A stretch of 64,000 nt of DNA, from the NCBI RefSeq assembly GCF_018257575.1, contig NZ_JAERJP010000003.1, positions 78,499-142,498 on the forward strand, written 5' to 3'. Both the position numbers and the translations under genes were made by a program. The stretch comes from Tatumella sp. JGM91 (GTDB taxonomy: Bacteria > Pseudomonadota > Gammaproteobacteria > Enterobacterales > Enterobacteriaceae). Below, piece by piece: positions 1 to 8,352 of the stretch (positions within the stretch are counted from its first letter, which is position 1; every line of letters starts with the position of its first letter). Under the pieces are notes generated by a model. It ran no database searches. It saw only the letters and a list, made by a program, of their open reading frames with translations, and was not told the origin of the DNA.

Positions 1-908
1 ATCTGCCGGTGGCTGGCGTAGTAATGATGGCAGATATGGGGCAGATTAACCGTGTCGGCAATGCCCGGCAGCTGGTAAATATCCCGCAGAAAGCCATAGA
101 GGTTCGGGTAGTCACTGATGCGTTTCCGGTTACATTTGAAATGGGTGACATAAACATCATCAAACCGTATCAGTGTCGTCCACAGACGAATGTCTGCTTC
201 GCTGAGCTGGTTACCGGTCAGGTAGCGGCGTTCAGCGAGGATTGCCTCAGCACGCTCCAGTCCGTCGAATACAGCACTGACTGCATCATCGTAGGCCTGC
301 TGTGTGGTGGCAAACCCGGCACGGTATACGCCATTATTAATTTGCGAATAAATCCAGTCATTTAACTGATCAATCTGCTTCTGCTGCGATAGCGGATAAT
401 AGTCCGTGTCACTGGCCCCGCAGGCGGTGAATGCAGAATTCAGCATTCGCATAATATCGGCAGATTCATTACTGACAATGGTCTGGCGATATTTATCCCA
501 GAGTACCGGCACGGTCACTCGGGTAGTGGCTTGCGGGTCAGCTTTCAGGTACAGCTGGTACAAATATTCCAGTCCGTATAACGGATCGCCGTCTGCATGG
601 GGAAAGTTGCGGTCGAAGGTCCAGCCATTTTCCAGCATCAGAGGATGTACGGCGGAAACTGAAATAACCTGCGTCAGTGCTTTAAGCTGACGCATAACCA
701 GTGTGCGGTGTGCCCACGGGCAGGCCAGAGAGACATACAGGTGGTAACGATTTTTCGCGGCTGGAAATCCGCCGTCACCGCTCGGGCCGGGTTCGCCCTG
801 CGGGGTGATCCAGTGACGCCACTGAGATTGTGAACGAACAAAGTTACCTCCGCTGGCTTTGGTGTCGTACCAGACATCCTGCCATTGGCCCTGAGTAAGC
901 ATTCCCAT
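1..908 (-). CDS. yqjG: Glutathionyl-hydroquinone reductase YqjG (3' end outside window)
   Basis: Reduces glutathionyl-hydroquinones to hydroquinones with glutathione; a cytosolic Xi-class glutathione transferase. About 302 of the usual ~328 residues are present; the C-terminus lies beyond position 1. The N-terminal thioredoxin-like domain has the family SLACPWAH motif with catalytic Cys63, and the C-terminal helical domain continues with YLTGNQLSEADIRLWTTL. I chose the ATG at 908 because GGAG precedes it at good spacing and the N-terminus matches E. coli YqjG (MGxL..G.W.D.WYDTK). It sits downstream of yqjK but is separated by a strong hairpin, so it probably has its own promoter. E. coli yqjF, normally between yqjK and yqjG, is absent. 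Very confident. Confidence 0.95.
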   Translation of the reverse strand, partial: MGMLTQGQWQDVWYDTKASGGNFVRSQSQWRHWITPQGEPGPSGDGGFPAAKNRYHLYVSLACPWAHRTLVMRQLKALTQVISVSAVHPLMLENGWTFDRNFPHADGDPLYGLEYLYQLYLKADPQATTRVTVPVLWDKYRQTIVSNESADIMRMLNSAFTACGASDTDYYPLSQQKQIDQLNDWIYSQINNGVYRAGFATTQQAYDDAVSAVFDGLERAEAILAERRYLTGNQLSEADIRLWTTLIRFDDVYVTHFKCNRKRISDYPNLYGFLRDIYQLPGIADTVNLPHICHHYYASHRQ

Positions 909-999
909 TATGTTCTCCGGAGAGTAAAACAGACTGTTATTGTGTCGCGGGAAACTGCGAGAGAAAAGAGATAAATAACGCACCGTTGCCGGTGAAAGG

Positions 1000-1025
1000 C
1001 TCAGCCAGCCCTGAGGCTGGCTGAG
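1000..1025 (-). terminator. Hairpin after yqjDEK
   Basis: A perfect 11-bp inverted repeat (1000-1010 with 1015-1025, loop CTGA) lies just past the yqjK stop. On the minus strand it is followed by a short T-rich stretch (CCTTTC). It probably ends the yqjD-yqjE-yqjK transcript and isolates yqjG. Confidence 0.65.
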
Positions 1026-1035
1026 AAACAGGCTA

Positions 1036-1320
1036 TCATTTACCCGGCAGGTTGTTACGTATCATTCGCCAACTGCTCCATAAACCGAAGCCGCGTTTAG
1101 CCCAGCGGGCAACAAAGCCGGGATGTCGTAAAGACCAGAGGGTAGCCAGTCCGCCGCCAATGGCAATATAACGACGCAGGCCCGTTAGCCTGACCCAGAG
1201 CTGATCATAGCGGCGGGTTGCCTGGCACCAGTCACGTTGACAGGCCTGAAGGTCCAGTCGTTGTTGCTGAATCACTGCCAGCAATTCGTCTCTGCGACGT
1301 TCAATATCACGGCGGCTCAT
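1036..1320 (-). CDS. yqjK: YqjK-like protein
   Basis: Small protein of unknown function, 94 residues, the usual length for the family. The N-terminal half is charged and helical (ERRRDELLAVIQQQRLDL). A hydrophobic stretch follows around residues 48-62, then the family-typical RHPGFVARWAKRGFGLWSSWR segment. E. coli YqjK has the same RHP..VRWARRGFG.WSAWR pattern. Its start codon directly abuts the yqjE stop (shared position 1320), so it is translationally coupled as the last gene of the yqjD-yqjE-yqjK unit. It probably works at the inner membrane together with YqjD and YqjE; no enzymatic role is suggested. Confidence 0.9.
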   Translation of the reverse strand: MSRRDIERRRDELLAVIQQQRLDLQACQRDWCQATRRYDQLWVRLTGLRRYIAIGGGLATLWSLRHPGFVARWAKRGFGLWSSWRMIRNNLPGK

Positions 1321-1715
1321 TACTGTCTGTCCTCCAGCAGCTCCCGATCAGTTGAAAGTTCTTTACGGGTATGGCGTAACAACGTTGATTGCCGGGATTT
1401 AACTAATACCCGGATCCCGAAAATCAGCGCCAGGGCAAACAGTACCCCGGTGGTAATACCGATAGCCATCAGCCGGTATTCTGCACCTACTGCGACGATG
1501 ATGAGGATCATCAGACTCATCAGTCCAAATGCCGTAAAAAGCATAGTTAAACCGACCATCAGCAGCATTTGGATCAGGTTAGCTTTTTCCTCCTCTAACT
1601 CGACAATTGCCAGACGAACCCTGGTTTCCACAATACTGGCAAGGGTTGTCACCATTCGCTGACCGATAGTAATAATGCTTTTTGCCGGTCCTTCGTTCTG
1701 CGAGTGAGTAGCCAT
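1320..1715 (-). CDS. yqjE: Phage holin-like inner membrane protein YqjE
   Basis: Member of the YqjE/Phage_holin_3_6 family, 131 residues, with two hydrophobic segments (about residues 47-70 and 75-98) and a charged C-terminus (STLLRHTRKELSTDRELLE) closely matching E. coli YqjE. An in-frame extension upstream to 1784 exists, but the ATG at 1715 gives the conserved N-terminus (MATHSQNEGPAKSI..IGQR) and follows yqjD by only two bases. In E. coli the YqjD-YqjE-YqjK set is membrane-associated and stationary-phase linked; the exact role of YqjE is unknown. Confidence 0.9.
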   Translation of the reverse strand: MATHSQNEGPAKSIITIGQRMVTTLASIVETRVRLAIVELEEEKANLIQMLLMVGLTMLFTAFGLMSLMILIIVAVGAEYRLMAIGITTGVLFALALIFGIRVLVKSRQSTLLRHTRKELSTDRELLEDRQ

Positions 1716-1717
1716 AA

Positions 1718-2023
1718 TTAACGGCGTGAAATCAGAATGCCGAACACTACCCCGATAGCAGCACCGATACCCACGCCGTGCCACGGTTTTTCGTGGACGT
1801 AATTATCGGCTTTGTGTGCCGCCTCGCGGGTTGTTTTGGCAATATGTTGTCCGGACTCACCGAGGCTTTCACGGGTATTGTGGAGTGCGGCGCGGGCTTT
1901 TTTATGCAGCTTTTCAATTTCAACTTTTGATTTATCGCTGGCACCACTCAGGACTTCCTCCAGGGTATCAGCCAGAGTTGCCAGTTCAGCACGCAGATCC
2001 TCGGACGATGGAATATTAGCCAT
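1718..2023 (-). CDS. yqjD: Ribosome-associated membrane-anchored protein YqjD
   Basis: ElaB/YgaM/YqjD (DUF883) family, 101 residues, the same length as E. coli YqjD. A long amphipathic helix rich in Lys/Glu/Ala is followed by one C-terminal membrane segment (about residues 82-98) ending in SRR. In E. coli such proteins bind 70S/100S ribosomes in stationary phase and tether them to the inner membrane. The ATG at 2023 is preceded by AAGGAG; an in-frame upstream extension to 2251 is not conserved and was discarded. First gene of the yqjD-yqjE-yqjK unit. E. coli yqjC, normally upstream, is missing here. Confidence 0.93.
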   Translation of the reverse strand: MANIPSSEDLRAELATLADTLEEVLSGASDKSKVEIEKLHKKARAALHNTRESLGESGQHIAKTTREAAHKADNYVHEKPWHGVGIGAAIGVVFGILISRR

Positions 2024-2365
2024 TTGAAACTCCTTCTGAAAGATAGTAGTTAAATCCGCAGATGCGGGGAAAACAGACTCAGTAACCTTGTTCACTGTGA
2101 ACCGATAATACCAGTCGCCCTGAACCTTTTTTTGTGTGTTTGGTGTTATTCTGCGTCCGGGATTGCCAGTCTCAGCAGCTCCCGGAATAACAGCATCACT
2201 GTTTTTCTCAGTGCTACCCTCACCCGTGACAGTAGCGCTGAATACCTGCATACAGACAGTTATCTGGCTGTTTTTATCTGATTATAGATACAGCTGCTGG
2301 AAAGTTCAAAGTTGTGGAGGTGATGAAATAGCCGATCCGGAATCATCTGTTGCCGGACCGGCCGT
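2024..2365. other. Intergenic region between yqjD and mzrA
   Basis: About 340 bp without a convincing gene. It holds the yqjD ribosome binding site, a 13-bp palindrome (GTTCAC-T-GTGAAC, 2090-2102) about 70 bp upstream of yqjD that could be an operator, and the hairpin downstream of mzrA. The E. coli yqjC gene would be expected here but no remnant is recognisable. Confidence 0.6.
2331..2362 (-). terminator. Hairpin after yqjA-mzrA
   Basis: Imperfect 10-bp inverted repeat (2331-2340 with 2353-2362, one G.T pair) directly downstream of the mzrA stop, followed on the minus strand by TATTTC. Likely terminator of the yqjA-mzrA operon. Confidence 0.5.
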
Positions 2366-2686
2366 TCATACACTGGTGTAGGCATCAGAAAGTATCTGCC
2401 TGAGGAGTTTTTGTGCCTCAAGACGCTGGTCTTCGCTTTCGAGACGAATGACCAGCATATCCTGTTCCGGTGTAATACTTTTTATAATGATCCCGCGGGC
2501 TGACAGTTGCTGGTAAATAAAAAAGCCATCAGGAAGATTGGTACCTTTATAGGTAACGCCAATTCTGACCTGTGGTGTTTCCTGCAAAAAATCTGAAGTA
2601 AGAATAACGCCGGTAATAACCAGGATGCAGCTGATCGCCAGCAAGGCCGCAAGACGGTAACGGATAAATACATTACGTGAATGCAT
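2366..2686 (-). CDS. mzrA: EnvZ/OmpR regulon modulator MzrA
   Basis: Small bitopic inner membrane protein, 106 residues, with one N-terminal membrane segment (about residues 11-30) and a periplasmic domain. The central signature NLPDGFFIYQQL...GI.IKSITPEQDMLVI matches E. coli MzrA (MPDGF...GI.FKSITPKNDMLLI). In E. coli MzrA interacts with EnvZ and raises OmpR phosphorylation, linking CpxR and OmpR responses. The C-terminus is about 20 residues shorter than the E. coli protein. Its ATG overlaps the yqjA stop by one base (TAATG), so it is translationally coupled to yqjA as in E. coli. Identity rests on that context plus the central motif. Confidence 0.85.
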   Translation of the reverse strand: MHSRNVFIRYRLAALLAISCILVITGVILTSDFLQETPQVRIGVTYKGTNLPDGFFIYQQLSARGIIIKSITPEQDMLVIRLESEDQRLEAQKLLRQILSDAYTSV

Positions 2687-3357
2687 TACCGGGGATTCCG
2701 GTCTTGTTGTGTACGTTTACGCCACAAAATATATAAGGAGCCGAATAGGCCGAAGACCAGTAATACCAGTGGCAGAAGCATCAGACAGAACATCAGTTGA
2801 TCTTCGTATTTCCGGAACAGCGGCGTTTTACCTAAAGCGAAGCCGGCGACTGTCAAAATAAGCACCCAGAGAAATGCACTTATCCAGTTAAAGAACTGAA
2901 AGCGGGCGCTTTTAAGCCCGGAAATACCGGCAATGGTGGGTAACAGAGTGCGGACAAAAGCAATAAACCGTCCGGCCAGTAGCGCCGATAAACCGTGGCG
3001 GTGGAAAAGACGATGGGCCCGTTGATGGTACTGGGCCGGTAAATGAGCTAACCATTTCTGTACCAGCGGCGTATTCCCCAGCCATCGGCCCTGAATGTAG
3101 CTGACCCAGCAGCCCAGACTGGCGGCAGTGGTGAGGATAAACAGGGTCAGAGGAAAGTCCATGGTACCTTTAGCAATCAATACGCCGACCAGAATCAGCA
3201 GACTGTCTCCGGGTAAAAACGCAGCAGGTAACAAACCGTTTTCCAGAAACAAAATAATAAACAAAATGCCGTAAATAGCCCAGACCAGGGAAGGATCGGC
3301 GAGTGTTTCAAAATCCTGCTGCCACAGAGCGTGGAGTAAGGCTTGTAGGGTATCCAT
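2686..3357 (-). CDS. yqjA: DedA family inner membrane protein YqjA
   Basis: DedA/SNARE-associated family protein, 223 residues, with several membrane segments. It carries the family motifs [12 protein letters not shown] (about residues 47-58) and [19 protein letters not shown] (about 129-147), where the conserved Glu/Asp and Arg residues are needed for function in E. coli YqjA. E. coli YqjA supports proton-dependent transport and envelope homeostasis and is partly redundant with YghB; the family is now linked to undecaprenyl-phosphate or lipid flipping. First gene of a two-gene operon with mzrA. E. coli exuR, next to yqjA there, is not present. Confidence 0.93.
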   Translation of the reverse strand: MDTLQALLHALWQQDFETLADPSLVWAIYGILFIILFLENGLLPAAFLPGDSLLILVGVLIAKGTMDFPLTLFILTTAASLGCWVSYIQGRWLGNTPLVQKWLAHLPAQYHQRAHRLFHRHGLSALLAGRFIAFVRTLLPTIAGISGLKSARFQFFNWISAFLWVLILTVAGFALGKTPLFRKYEDQLMFCLMLLPLVLLVFGLFGSLYILWRKRTQQDRNPR

Positions 3358-3744
3358 TAAGTGTTCCTGACCATCATTAACATTCCCGGAAGAAGCCTTA
3401 AAGATAATACATTCCGCAGAAACTGCCGGAATGTCTTTAAAACTTCTGATCAGCGACCTGTGATTACCCTGCTGAAGGGTAAAAAAGGAAGAGTAAGTGT
3501 AACAAATAATAAGTTTTCACAATACAGCTAACACGATGCTGACGCAGAGTTTTACCCGGCAGGTACCGTTGCAAAAGGATATTTACACGGACTGACATAA
3601 TAAGGTTTTCGGAAAGCACACCGGCCATGAAGTGACAGCAGGGAAGGCAGGGAACGGGGAATAGCATTTTTTTATCATCTCTGGCGCGGGGAAAATGACA
3701 GTAAGTTCTCCCCGCGTCAGAGATCATTGTACTGCTGTCTGATA
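3358..3744. other. Intergenic region with a long hairpin, sstT-yqjA
   Basis: About 390 bp with no supported gene. The yqjA promoter must lie here. The notable element is a 16-bp inverted repeat with one G.T pair, 3677-3692 with 3709-3724, right after the sstT stop. It lacks a U-tract in either direction, so it may be a transcript-stabilising structure or a terminator of unusual type. In E. coli the exu/uxa genes and ygjV occupy this interval. Confidence 0.6.
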
Positions 3745-4989
3745 TTATCTGGTGTGTTCAGCCAGTAATATTTTTTTTTGTGCTTCAGACTGGCAGACGG
3801 CGGCCGTAAATAATATATCAGTCGATGAGTTCAGGGCCGTTTCGGCGGAATCCTGCAGGACACTGATCAGGAAGCCGACAGCCACTACCTGCATTGCTGT
3901 ATCATTCGGTATACCAAACATATTACATGCGACCGGGATCAACAGCAGCGACCCTCCTGCCACGCCGGAAGCTCCGCAGGCACAGAGTGATGCGACCAGG
4001 CTCAGCATAATGGCGGTCGGAAAATCGACCGGAATATTCAGGGTATGTACGGCGGCAAGCGTCAGTACCGTAATGGTGATTGATGCACCTGCCATACTGA
4101 TATTGGCGCCGAGGGGAATGGATACGGAGTAGGTATCTTCATCCAGGCCGAGGCGTTTTGCTATGCCCATATTGACCGGAATATTTGCCGCCGAACTGCG
4201 GGTAAAGAAGGCGGTTACTCCGCTTTCCCGCAGGCACAAAAAGACCAGCGGGTAAGGGTTGCGACGGATTTTCCAGAAGACCAGCACCGGGTTAACTACC
4301 AGCGCCATCATCAGCATACAGCCGAGCAGTAATGACAGTAGCGAGGCGTAATTCCACAGGGCTGAGAATCCGCTGCTGGCAAGAATTGATGCCACCAGAC
4401 CAAAAATACCTAATGGCGCACAGCGGATGACTTTGCGTACCAGCCAGCCAATGGCTGACGACAAATCAGTGAGCATCAGACGGGTGGTATCGCTACTATG
4501 GCGAAACGCCAGCCCCAGACCAATTCCCCACACCAGGATACCAATATAATTTGCATTCAGCAGTGCATCCAGCGGGTTAACCACCATACTGAGCAGCAGG
4601 CTATGCAAAATGGCGGAAATGCCCCGTGGCGGAATGGCTCCCTGATGAGCATGTGACAAGGTAATAAATTGCGGGAAGTGGTAGCTGGCGACAACGGCGA
4701 CAACTGAGGCACAAAAAACGCTGAGCAGATACATAACGATAATCGGCCGGAGACTTGACTGCTGACCATGACGATGGCTGGCAATCGAGGAGACCACCAG
4801 CACCAGCACCAGCACAGGGGCAACCGCTTTCAGAGCATGAACGAAGAGCTCTCCTAACAGTCCGACAGCATTAGCGGCATCTTTAGAGACCATCGCCAGC
4901 AAAATACCGGCTAACAGACCCGCAATAATCTGGCCGATAAGATTACCGGACTTCAGCCAGTTGAAAAAACTATTCTTTTTTGTAGTCAT
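3745..4989 (-). CDS. sstT: Serine/threonine:Na+ symporter SstT
   Basis: Sodium-coupled serine/threonine importer of the DAACS (glutamate-transporter-like) family, 414 residues, the same length as E. coli SstT. Eight or so membrane segments and the hairpin signatures are visible: [14 protein letters not shown] (about residues 257-270) with the serine-rich motif, [13 protein letters not shown] (about 293-305), and the C-terminal [14 protein letters not shown]. The ATG at 4989 is followed by [21 protein letters not shown], typical of the family. Monocistronic: hairpins or long gaps lie on both sides. Confidence 0.96.
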   Translation of the reverse strand: MTTKKNSFFNWLKSGNLIGQIIAGLLAGILLAMVSKDAANAVGLLGELFVHALKAVAPVLVLVLVVSSIASHRHGQQSSLRPIIVMYLLSVFCASVVAVVASYHFPQFITLSHAHQGAIPPRGISAILHSLLLSMVVNPLDALLNANYIGILVWGIGLGLAFRHSSDTTRLMLTDLSSAIGWLVRKVIRCAPLGIFGLVASILASSGFSALWNYASLLSLLLGCMLMMALVVNPVLVFWKIRRNPYPLVFLCLRESGVTAFFTRSSAANIPVNMGIAKRLGLDEDTYSVSIPLGANISMAGASITITVLTLAAVHTLNIPVDFPTAIMLSLVASLCACGASGVAGGSLLLIPVACNMFGIPNDTAMQVVAVGFLISVLQDSAETALNSSTDILFTAAVCQSEAQKKILLAEHTR

Positions 4990-5196
4990 ATAATATTTAC
5001 TTAGTTATCAGGATGTTATCATTTTTCCGTGGTTTGTTAATTCGGAATAAATGACGTTTGCCCGCGCAAGTATAAGTAAAAGATCTGCAGAATAAAGCAC
5101 AAATTCACGGTGTCTGAATACCCGGCAGCGTAAAATACGCGAATAGTGTCATTATTTTTATTAATATATCGCATGGCGACGAAAGTTATAATTTTT

Positions 5197-5220
5197 GCAG
5201 GGGAATGGCTGCCCCCCTGC
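5197..5220 (-). terminator. Hairpin after alx
   Basis: A 7-bp GC-rich inverted repeat (5197-5203 with 5214-5220) just beyond the alx stop. It has no proper U-tract on the minus strand, so termination here is only likely, not certain. Confidence 0.4.
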
Positions 5221-5234
5221 GGGATATTGTCCTG

Positions 5235-6200
5235 TTATGGCTTTTGTGATGTCCGGCAATTGACCCAATGGTTGAGTAGCAGCGTCAGCAGCAGAATGGT
5301 GGCTATCACGGTCAGGGATACTGTGACGGGAATATGAACGATTTCCATCAGCAGCATTTTTACGCCGATAAATAACAGGATCAGAGCCAGTCCGTATTTG
5401 AGTAATGAAAATCGCTCGGCAATACCGGACAGCATAAAATACATCGCCCGCAGGCCCAGTATGGCAAACAGATTTGATGTCAGAACGATAAACGGATCAG
5501 TTGTCACGGCAAAGATGGCCGGAATACTGTCAACGGCAAAGATCACATCACTTAATTCGACCATGATCAACACTAACAATAAAGGGGTAGCCCGCAGCAC
5601 ACCCTGCCTGCGCACAAAAAAGCGTTCTCCCTGAAGTGTTTCGGTAACCCGCAGATGGCGGCTCAGCCAGCTAACCAGCGGTTTTTCAGCTGAACTGCCG
5701 GCGGCACTTTTTTCCGGGATGGCCATTTTTATGCCGGTGAATACCAGAAAAGCACCGAACAGGCAGAGGATCCAGCTGAATTCATTCACCAGCCAGCTGC
5801 CGGCAAAAATCATGGCGGTCCGCAGTACTATCGCACCCAGTACTCCGTATACCAGCACCCGCTGCCGGAGGCTGGCCGGTATAGAAAAATAACTGAATAA
5901 CATCAGCCAGACGAAAACATTATCGACGGCCAGTGCTTTTTCCAGCAGATAACCAGTGATAAAGGCCAGCGTTTGAGAAGAGGCAATATCAGGACTGACA
6001 GTCGTACGTAAGTATCCCCAGAGTACGGCACTGAACAGCAGGGAAACCAGTACCCATACGACAGACCAGCATGCGGCCTGTTTAAATGACATCCCTGCAC
6101 TGCCACGGCTGCCCTGCAGCCGAAGGTCGATAATCAGCATAATAACGACGATGACGGTGAAACAACTCCAGAGAAACGGATTACCTATACTATGCATCAT
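5235..6200 (-). CDS. alx: TerC-family Mn2+ exporter Alx
   Basis: TerC family integral membrane protein, 321 residues, the same length as E. coli Alx. The signatures [16 protein letters not shown] (about residues 90-105) and [25 protein letters not shown] (about 215-240) are present, with the acidic residues thought to bind metal. E. coli Alx exports Mn2+ and is induced by alkaline pH and by manganese through its leader RNA. Two ATG codons open the frame (6200 and 6197); AAGGGCAG precedes the first. A riboswitch and terminator upstream fit this identity. Confidence 0.96.
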   Translation of the reverse strand: MMHSIGNPFLWSCFTVIVVIMLIIDLRLQGSRGSAGMSFKQAACWSVVWVLVSLLFSAVLWGYLRTTVSPDIASSQTLAFITGYLLEKALAVDNVFVWLMLFSYFSIPASLRQRVLVYGVLGAIVLRTAMIFAGSWLVNEFSWILCLFGAFLVFTGIKMAIPEKSAAGSSAEKPLVSWLSRHLRVTETLQGERFFVRRQGVLRATPLLLVLIMVELSDVIFAVDSIPAIFAVTTDPFIVLTSNLFAILGLRAMYFMLSGIAERFSLLKYGLALILLFIGVKMLLMEIVHIPVTVSLTVIATILLLTLLLNHWVNCRTSQKP

Positions 6201-6211
6201 TCTGCCCTTAC

Positions 6212-6246
6212 AAAAAAACGGCTGAGATCAGAAGATATCAGCCGCC
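6212..6246 (-). terminator. Intrinsic terminator in the alx leader
   Basis: On the minus strand an 11-bp stem with one mismatch (6219-6229 with 6233-6243) is followed by seven T residues (6218-6212). It lies between the riboswitch aptamer and the alx ribosome binding site, exactly where a riboswitch expression platform would be. Confidence 0.85.
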
Positions 6247-6251
6247 TTTTC

Positions 6252-6385
6252 GCTGCAAGCAAACCTTACCTTCCGGCAAGGTCTCACTTACAACGCAGAA
6301 TGTTTTCTGGTTGCCCGGTGACCGGTTGTATACACAACGTAATGACGATCATCCGGCTTATAAGTTACTCCCCTTTGCTGCCGCT
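6252..6385 (-). ncRNA. yybP-ykoY Mn2+ riboswitch (alx leader)
   Basis: On the minus strand the leader begins with AAAGGGGAGTA (6376-6366) and ends with GTGAGACCTTGCCGGAAGGT followed by AAGGTTTGC (about 6288-6257). The GGGGAGUA element and the GAGACCUUGCC/AAGGUUUGC element are the two conserved parts of the yybP-ykoY aptamer, which in E. coli alx is the Mn2+- and pH-responsive leader (PRE/SraF). The 5' boundary is approximate. The terminator immediately downstream suggests transcriptional antitermination when Mn2+ is bound. Confidence 0.9.
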
Positions 6386-6538
6386 ATCCTGAAACGGAAT
6401 GGTAATAAATGCAATACAGGGTATGACATATTTTGAAATATGATGGTGCGCGCGCGCTGTACAGGAAAGGCGATTAATTGCCAGCAGAGGCTGACAGTTT
6501 TATGATGACTGCCTCTCCCCCTGTGTGCAGGATTTGTA

Positions 6539-8227
6539 GTGAAGGAAGGTAAATTCGTCCTTAGCTGGACAACGTTGCTGATTGCGATACCCGTCGGATG
6601 CGCCGGTGCGATGGTGACTCTGGGGTTTCGCCATACCATTGAGTGGCTGAACCGCTTACTGTTTGGTACCACTGACGATATCACGCAGGCAATGCATGTC
6701 TGGCCATGGTTTCTCTGGCCGGTGATTGTCGGCGCTGGCGGGGTGGTTGCCGGTTTTTTCCTGCGCTATGCGGTGGCTCTGGAAAAAAAACAAAGAGTCA
6801 GTACCGATTACCTGGCGGTTCTCAATGCCAGGCTGGACGCGGTACCGACCCGGACTTCATTATTTCGCGCCTTTTCTTCAATAGCCAGTATTGCCAGTGG
6901 TGCTTCCATCGGAAAAGAGGGGCCGATGGTACAGCTATCAGCGTTATGCGGCAGTATCATAGCCCGTTGCCTGCCGGTGCGTATTTACCTGAAAAATGGG
7001 GATGTTGTTGCTATGGCTGCGGCTGCCGGACTGGCCTCCGTATATCATGCGCCGCTGGCATCGGCTATTTTTGTGGCCGAGGTTGCTTTTGGCATTTCGG
7101 CATTACAGCGACTGATTCCGCTGGTGATAGCCTCCGGTACATCGGTGATGACCATGTGGTTGCTTGGCTATCGCTCTGCGCTCTACCCGCTGGCAGATGT
7201 CAGGTTTGATGTCAGTGTAAGCAGTATCCTGATGGTGATTGTTATCGGCCTGGTGTGCGGGCTGACCGGCGCCGGTTTTATTACTCTTGCGGGTTACAGT
7301 AAAAAACAATTTTCCCGTATCCGCAGTCTGCCATTACGGCTTGGTGCCGGCGGCGTCGCTGTCGGGCTGCTGGCTATCTGCTCCACGGATATTCTGGGCA
7401 ATGGCTATGAAGTGATTATCAATATTTTCAGTGGTCATTACCTGTTTCCGGGGCTATTAATGTTACTGGTTCTGAAACTGCTGGCCACCTGTTGTTCAGC
7501 GGGATCTTCGGCGGTGGGGGGCATGTTTACCCCTTCCTTGCTGATCGGGGCGTTAGTCGGTGCCATGTTCAGTCTGTTGGCCACACACTGGGGCATCGCC
7601 AGTCAGCAGGGCTGGCTGTATGCGGCCATGGGCATGGCCGCGGTACTTGCCGCCATCAGCCAGGCGCCGCTGATGGCGATGCTGATGGTACTGGAAATGA
7701 CCCTGAACAGCAGCTTGCTATTCCCGTTGATGATCTCCACGGTACTGGCGACGATGGTGGCGTACCGGTTACAGTCGGCAGTGACTTATCCGTTAATCTC
7801 TACCCATTTTAACCGTGCTGAAGCCCGTTATGATTTTGATAACACCACCATTGCTGAACTGATTATTCCGGGGGCCGCTTTATTGCCAGATGCTTCGGTC
7901 GGTGATGCTCTGGCTATCAGTTCTCTGAAGCGTGAGCGCTATGTTTACGTGATTAACGAAAGCGGACGTTTTCTGGGCGTTGTTTCGGTACATGAGATTG
8001 CCGCCAGCGTATTGTCCCAGAAAATAACGACGGATTCGCCAGTCCGGGCTGTGATGGATAACGATTTCCCGACAATTTGTCAGGATAAAAGTCTGCGCGA
8101 GGGCTGGGAGGCATTCTCACAGGTAACCCTCGAGCGTCTGCCGGTGCTGAGTGATGACTCTGAGCGTTACTTTCTTGGTGCGCTGACGAAAACTAGCCTG
8201 ATCCGTAAAGCTGGCGCTTTTATCTGA
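6539..8227 (+). CDS. clcB: ClC-type voltage-gated chloride channel/transporter with CBS pair (ClcB-like)
   Basis: ClC family protein, 562 residues. The core resembles ClcB: the gating motif GKEGPMVQL (residues 125-133, gate Glu127) and GGMFTPSLLIG (327-337) are present. Unlike E. coli ClcB (about 420 residues), about 125 extra residues from roughly 435 onward form two CBS-like repeats ending AELIIPGAALLPDASVGDAL... and PVLSDDSERYFLGALTKTSL. CBS pairs often sense adenine nucleotides. The start is GTG at 6539 with CAGGA about 7 bases upstream. Chloride/proton exchange assisting acid resistance is the likely role. It lies between alx and rlmG, where E. coli has ygjR. Confidence 0.85.
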   Translation: MKEGKFVLSWTTLLIAIPVGCAGAMVTLGFRHTIEWLNRLLFGTTDDITQAMHVWPWFLWPVIVGAGGVVAGFFLRYAVALEKKQRVSTDYLAVLNARLDAVPTRTSLFRAFSSIASIASGASIGKEGPMVQLSALCGSIIARCLPVRIYLKNGDVVAMAAAAGLASVYHAPLASAIFVAEVAFGISALQRLIPLVIASGTSVMTMWLLGYRSALYPLADVRFDVSVSSILMVIVIGLVCGLTGAGFITLAGYSKKQFSRIRSLPLRLGAGGVAVGLLAICSTDILGNGYEVIINIFSGHYLFPGLLMLLVLKLLATCCSAGSSAVGGMFTPSLLIGALVGAMFSLLATHWGIASQQGWLYAAMGMAAVLAAISQAPLMAMLMVLEMTLNSSLLFPLMISTVLATMVAYRLQSAVTYPLISTHFNRAEARYDFDNTTIAELIIPGAALLPDASVGDALAISSLKRERYVYVINESGRFLGVVSVHEIAASVLSQKITTDSPVRAVMDNDFPTICQDKSLREGWEAFSQVTLERLPVLSDDSERYFLGALTKTSLIRKAGAFI

Positions 8228-8279
8228 TAAAGGTCAGGCTAGCTGCCGGTATACGGTGGCGATAACACGGTGTTTGCGG

Positions 8280-8308
8280 TTGGGTTTATCCGGTAAAGCC
8301 AGTATACT
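8280..8308 (+). promoter_or_regulatory. Candidate sigma70 promoter of rlmG
   Basis: TTGGGT (8280-8285) and TATACT (8303-8308), 17 bp apart, about 45 bp before the rlmG ATG. The -10 is 5 of 6 to consensus; the -35 is weak. Confidence 0.45.
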
Positions 8309-8352
8309 GCGCCCTTTTTCTGCGTTACCCCCAGACCTGTGCCGGAGATATC

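Noticed and set aside
3464-3727. 87-codon minus-strand frame between yqjA and sstT
   Set aside because: It covers the hairpin region and has no recognisable family or good start signal; composition looks non-coding.
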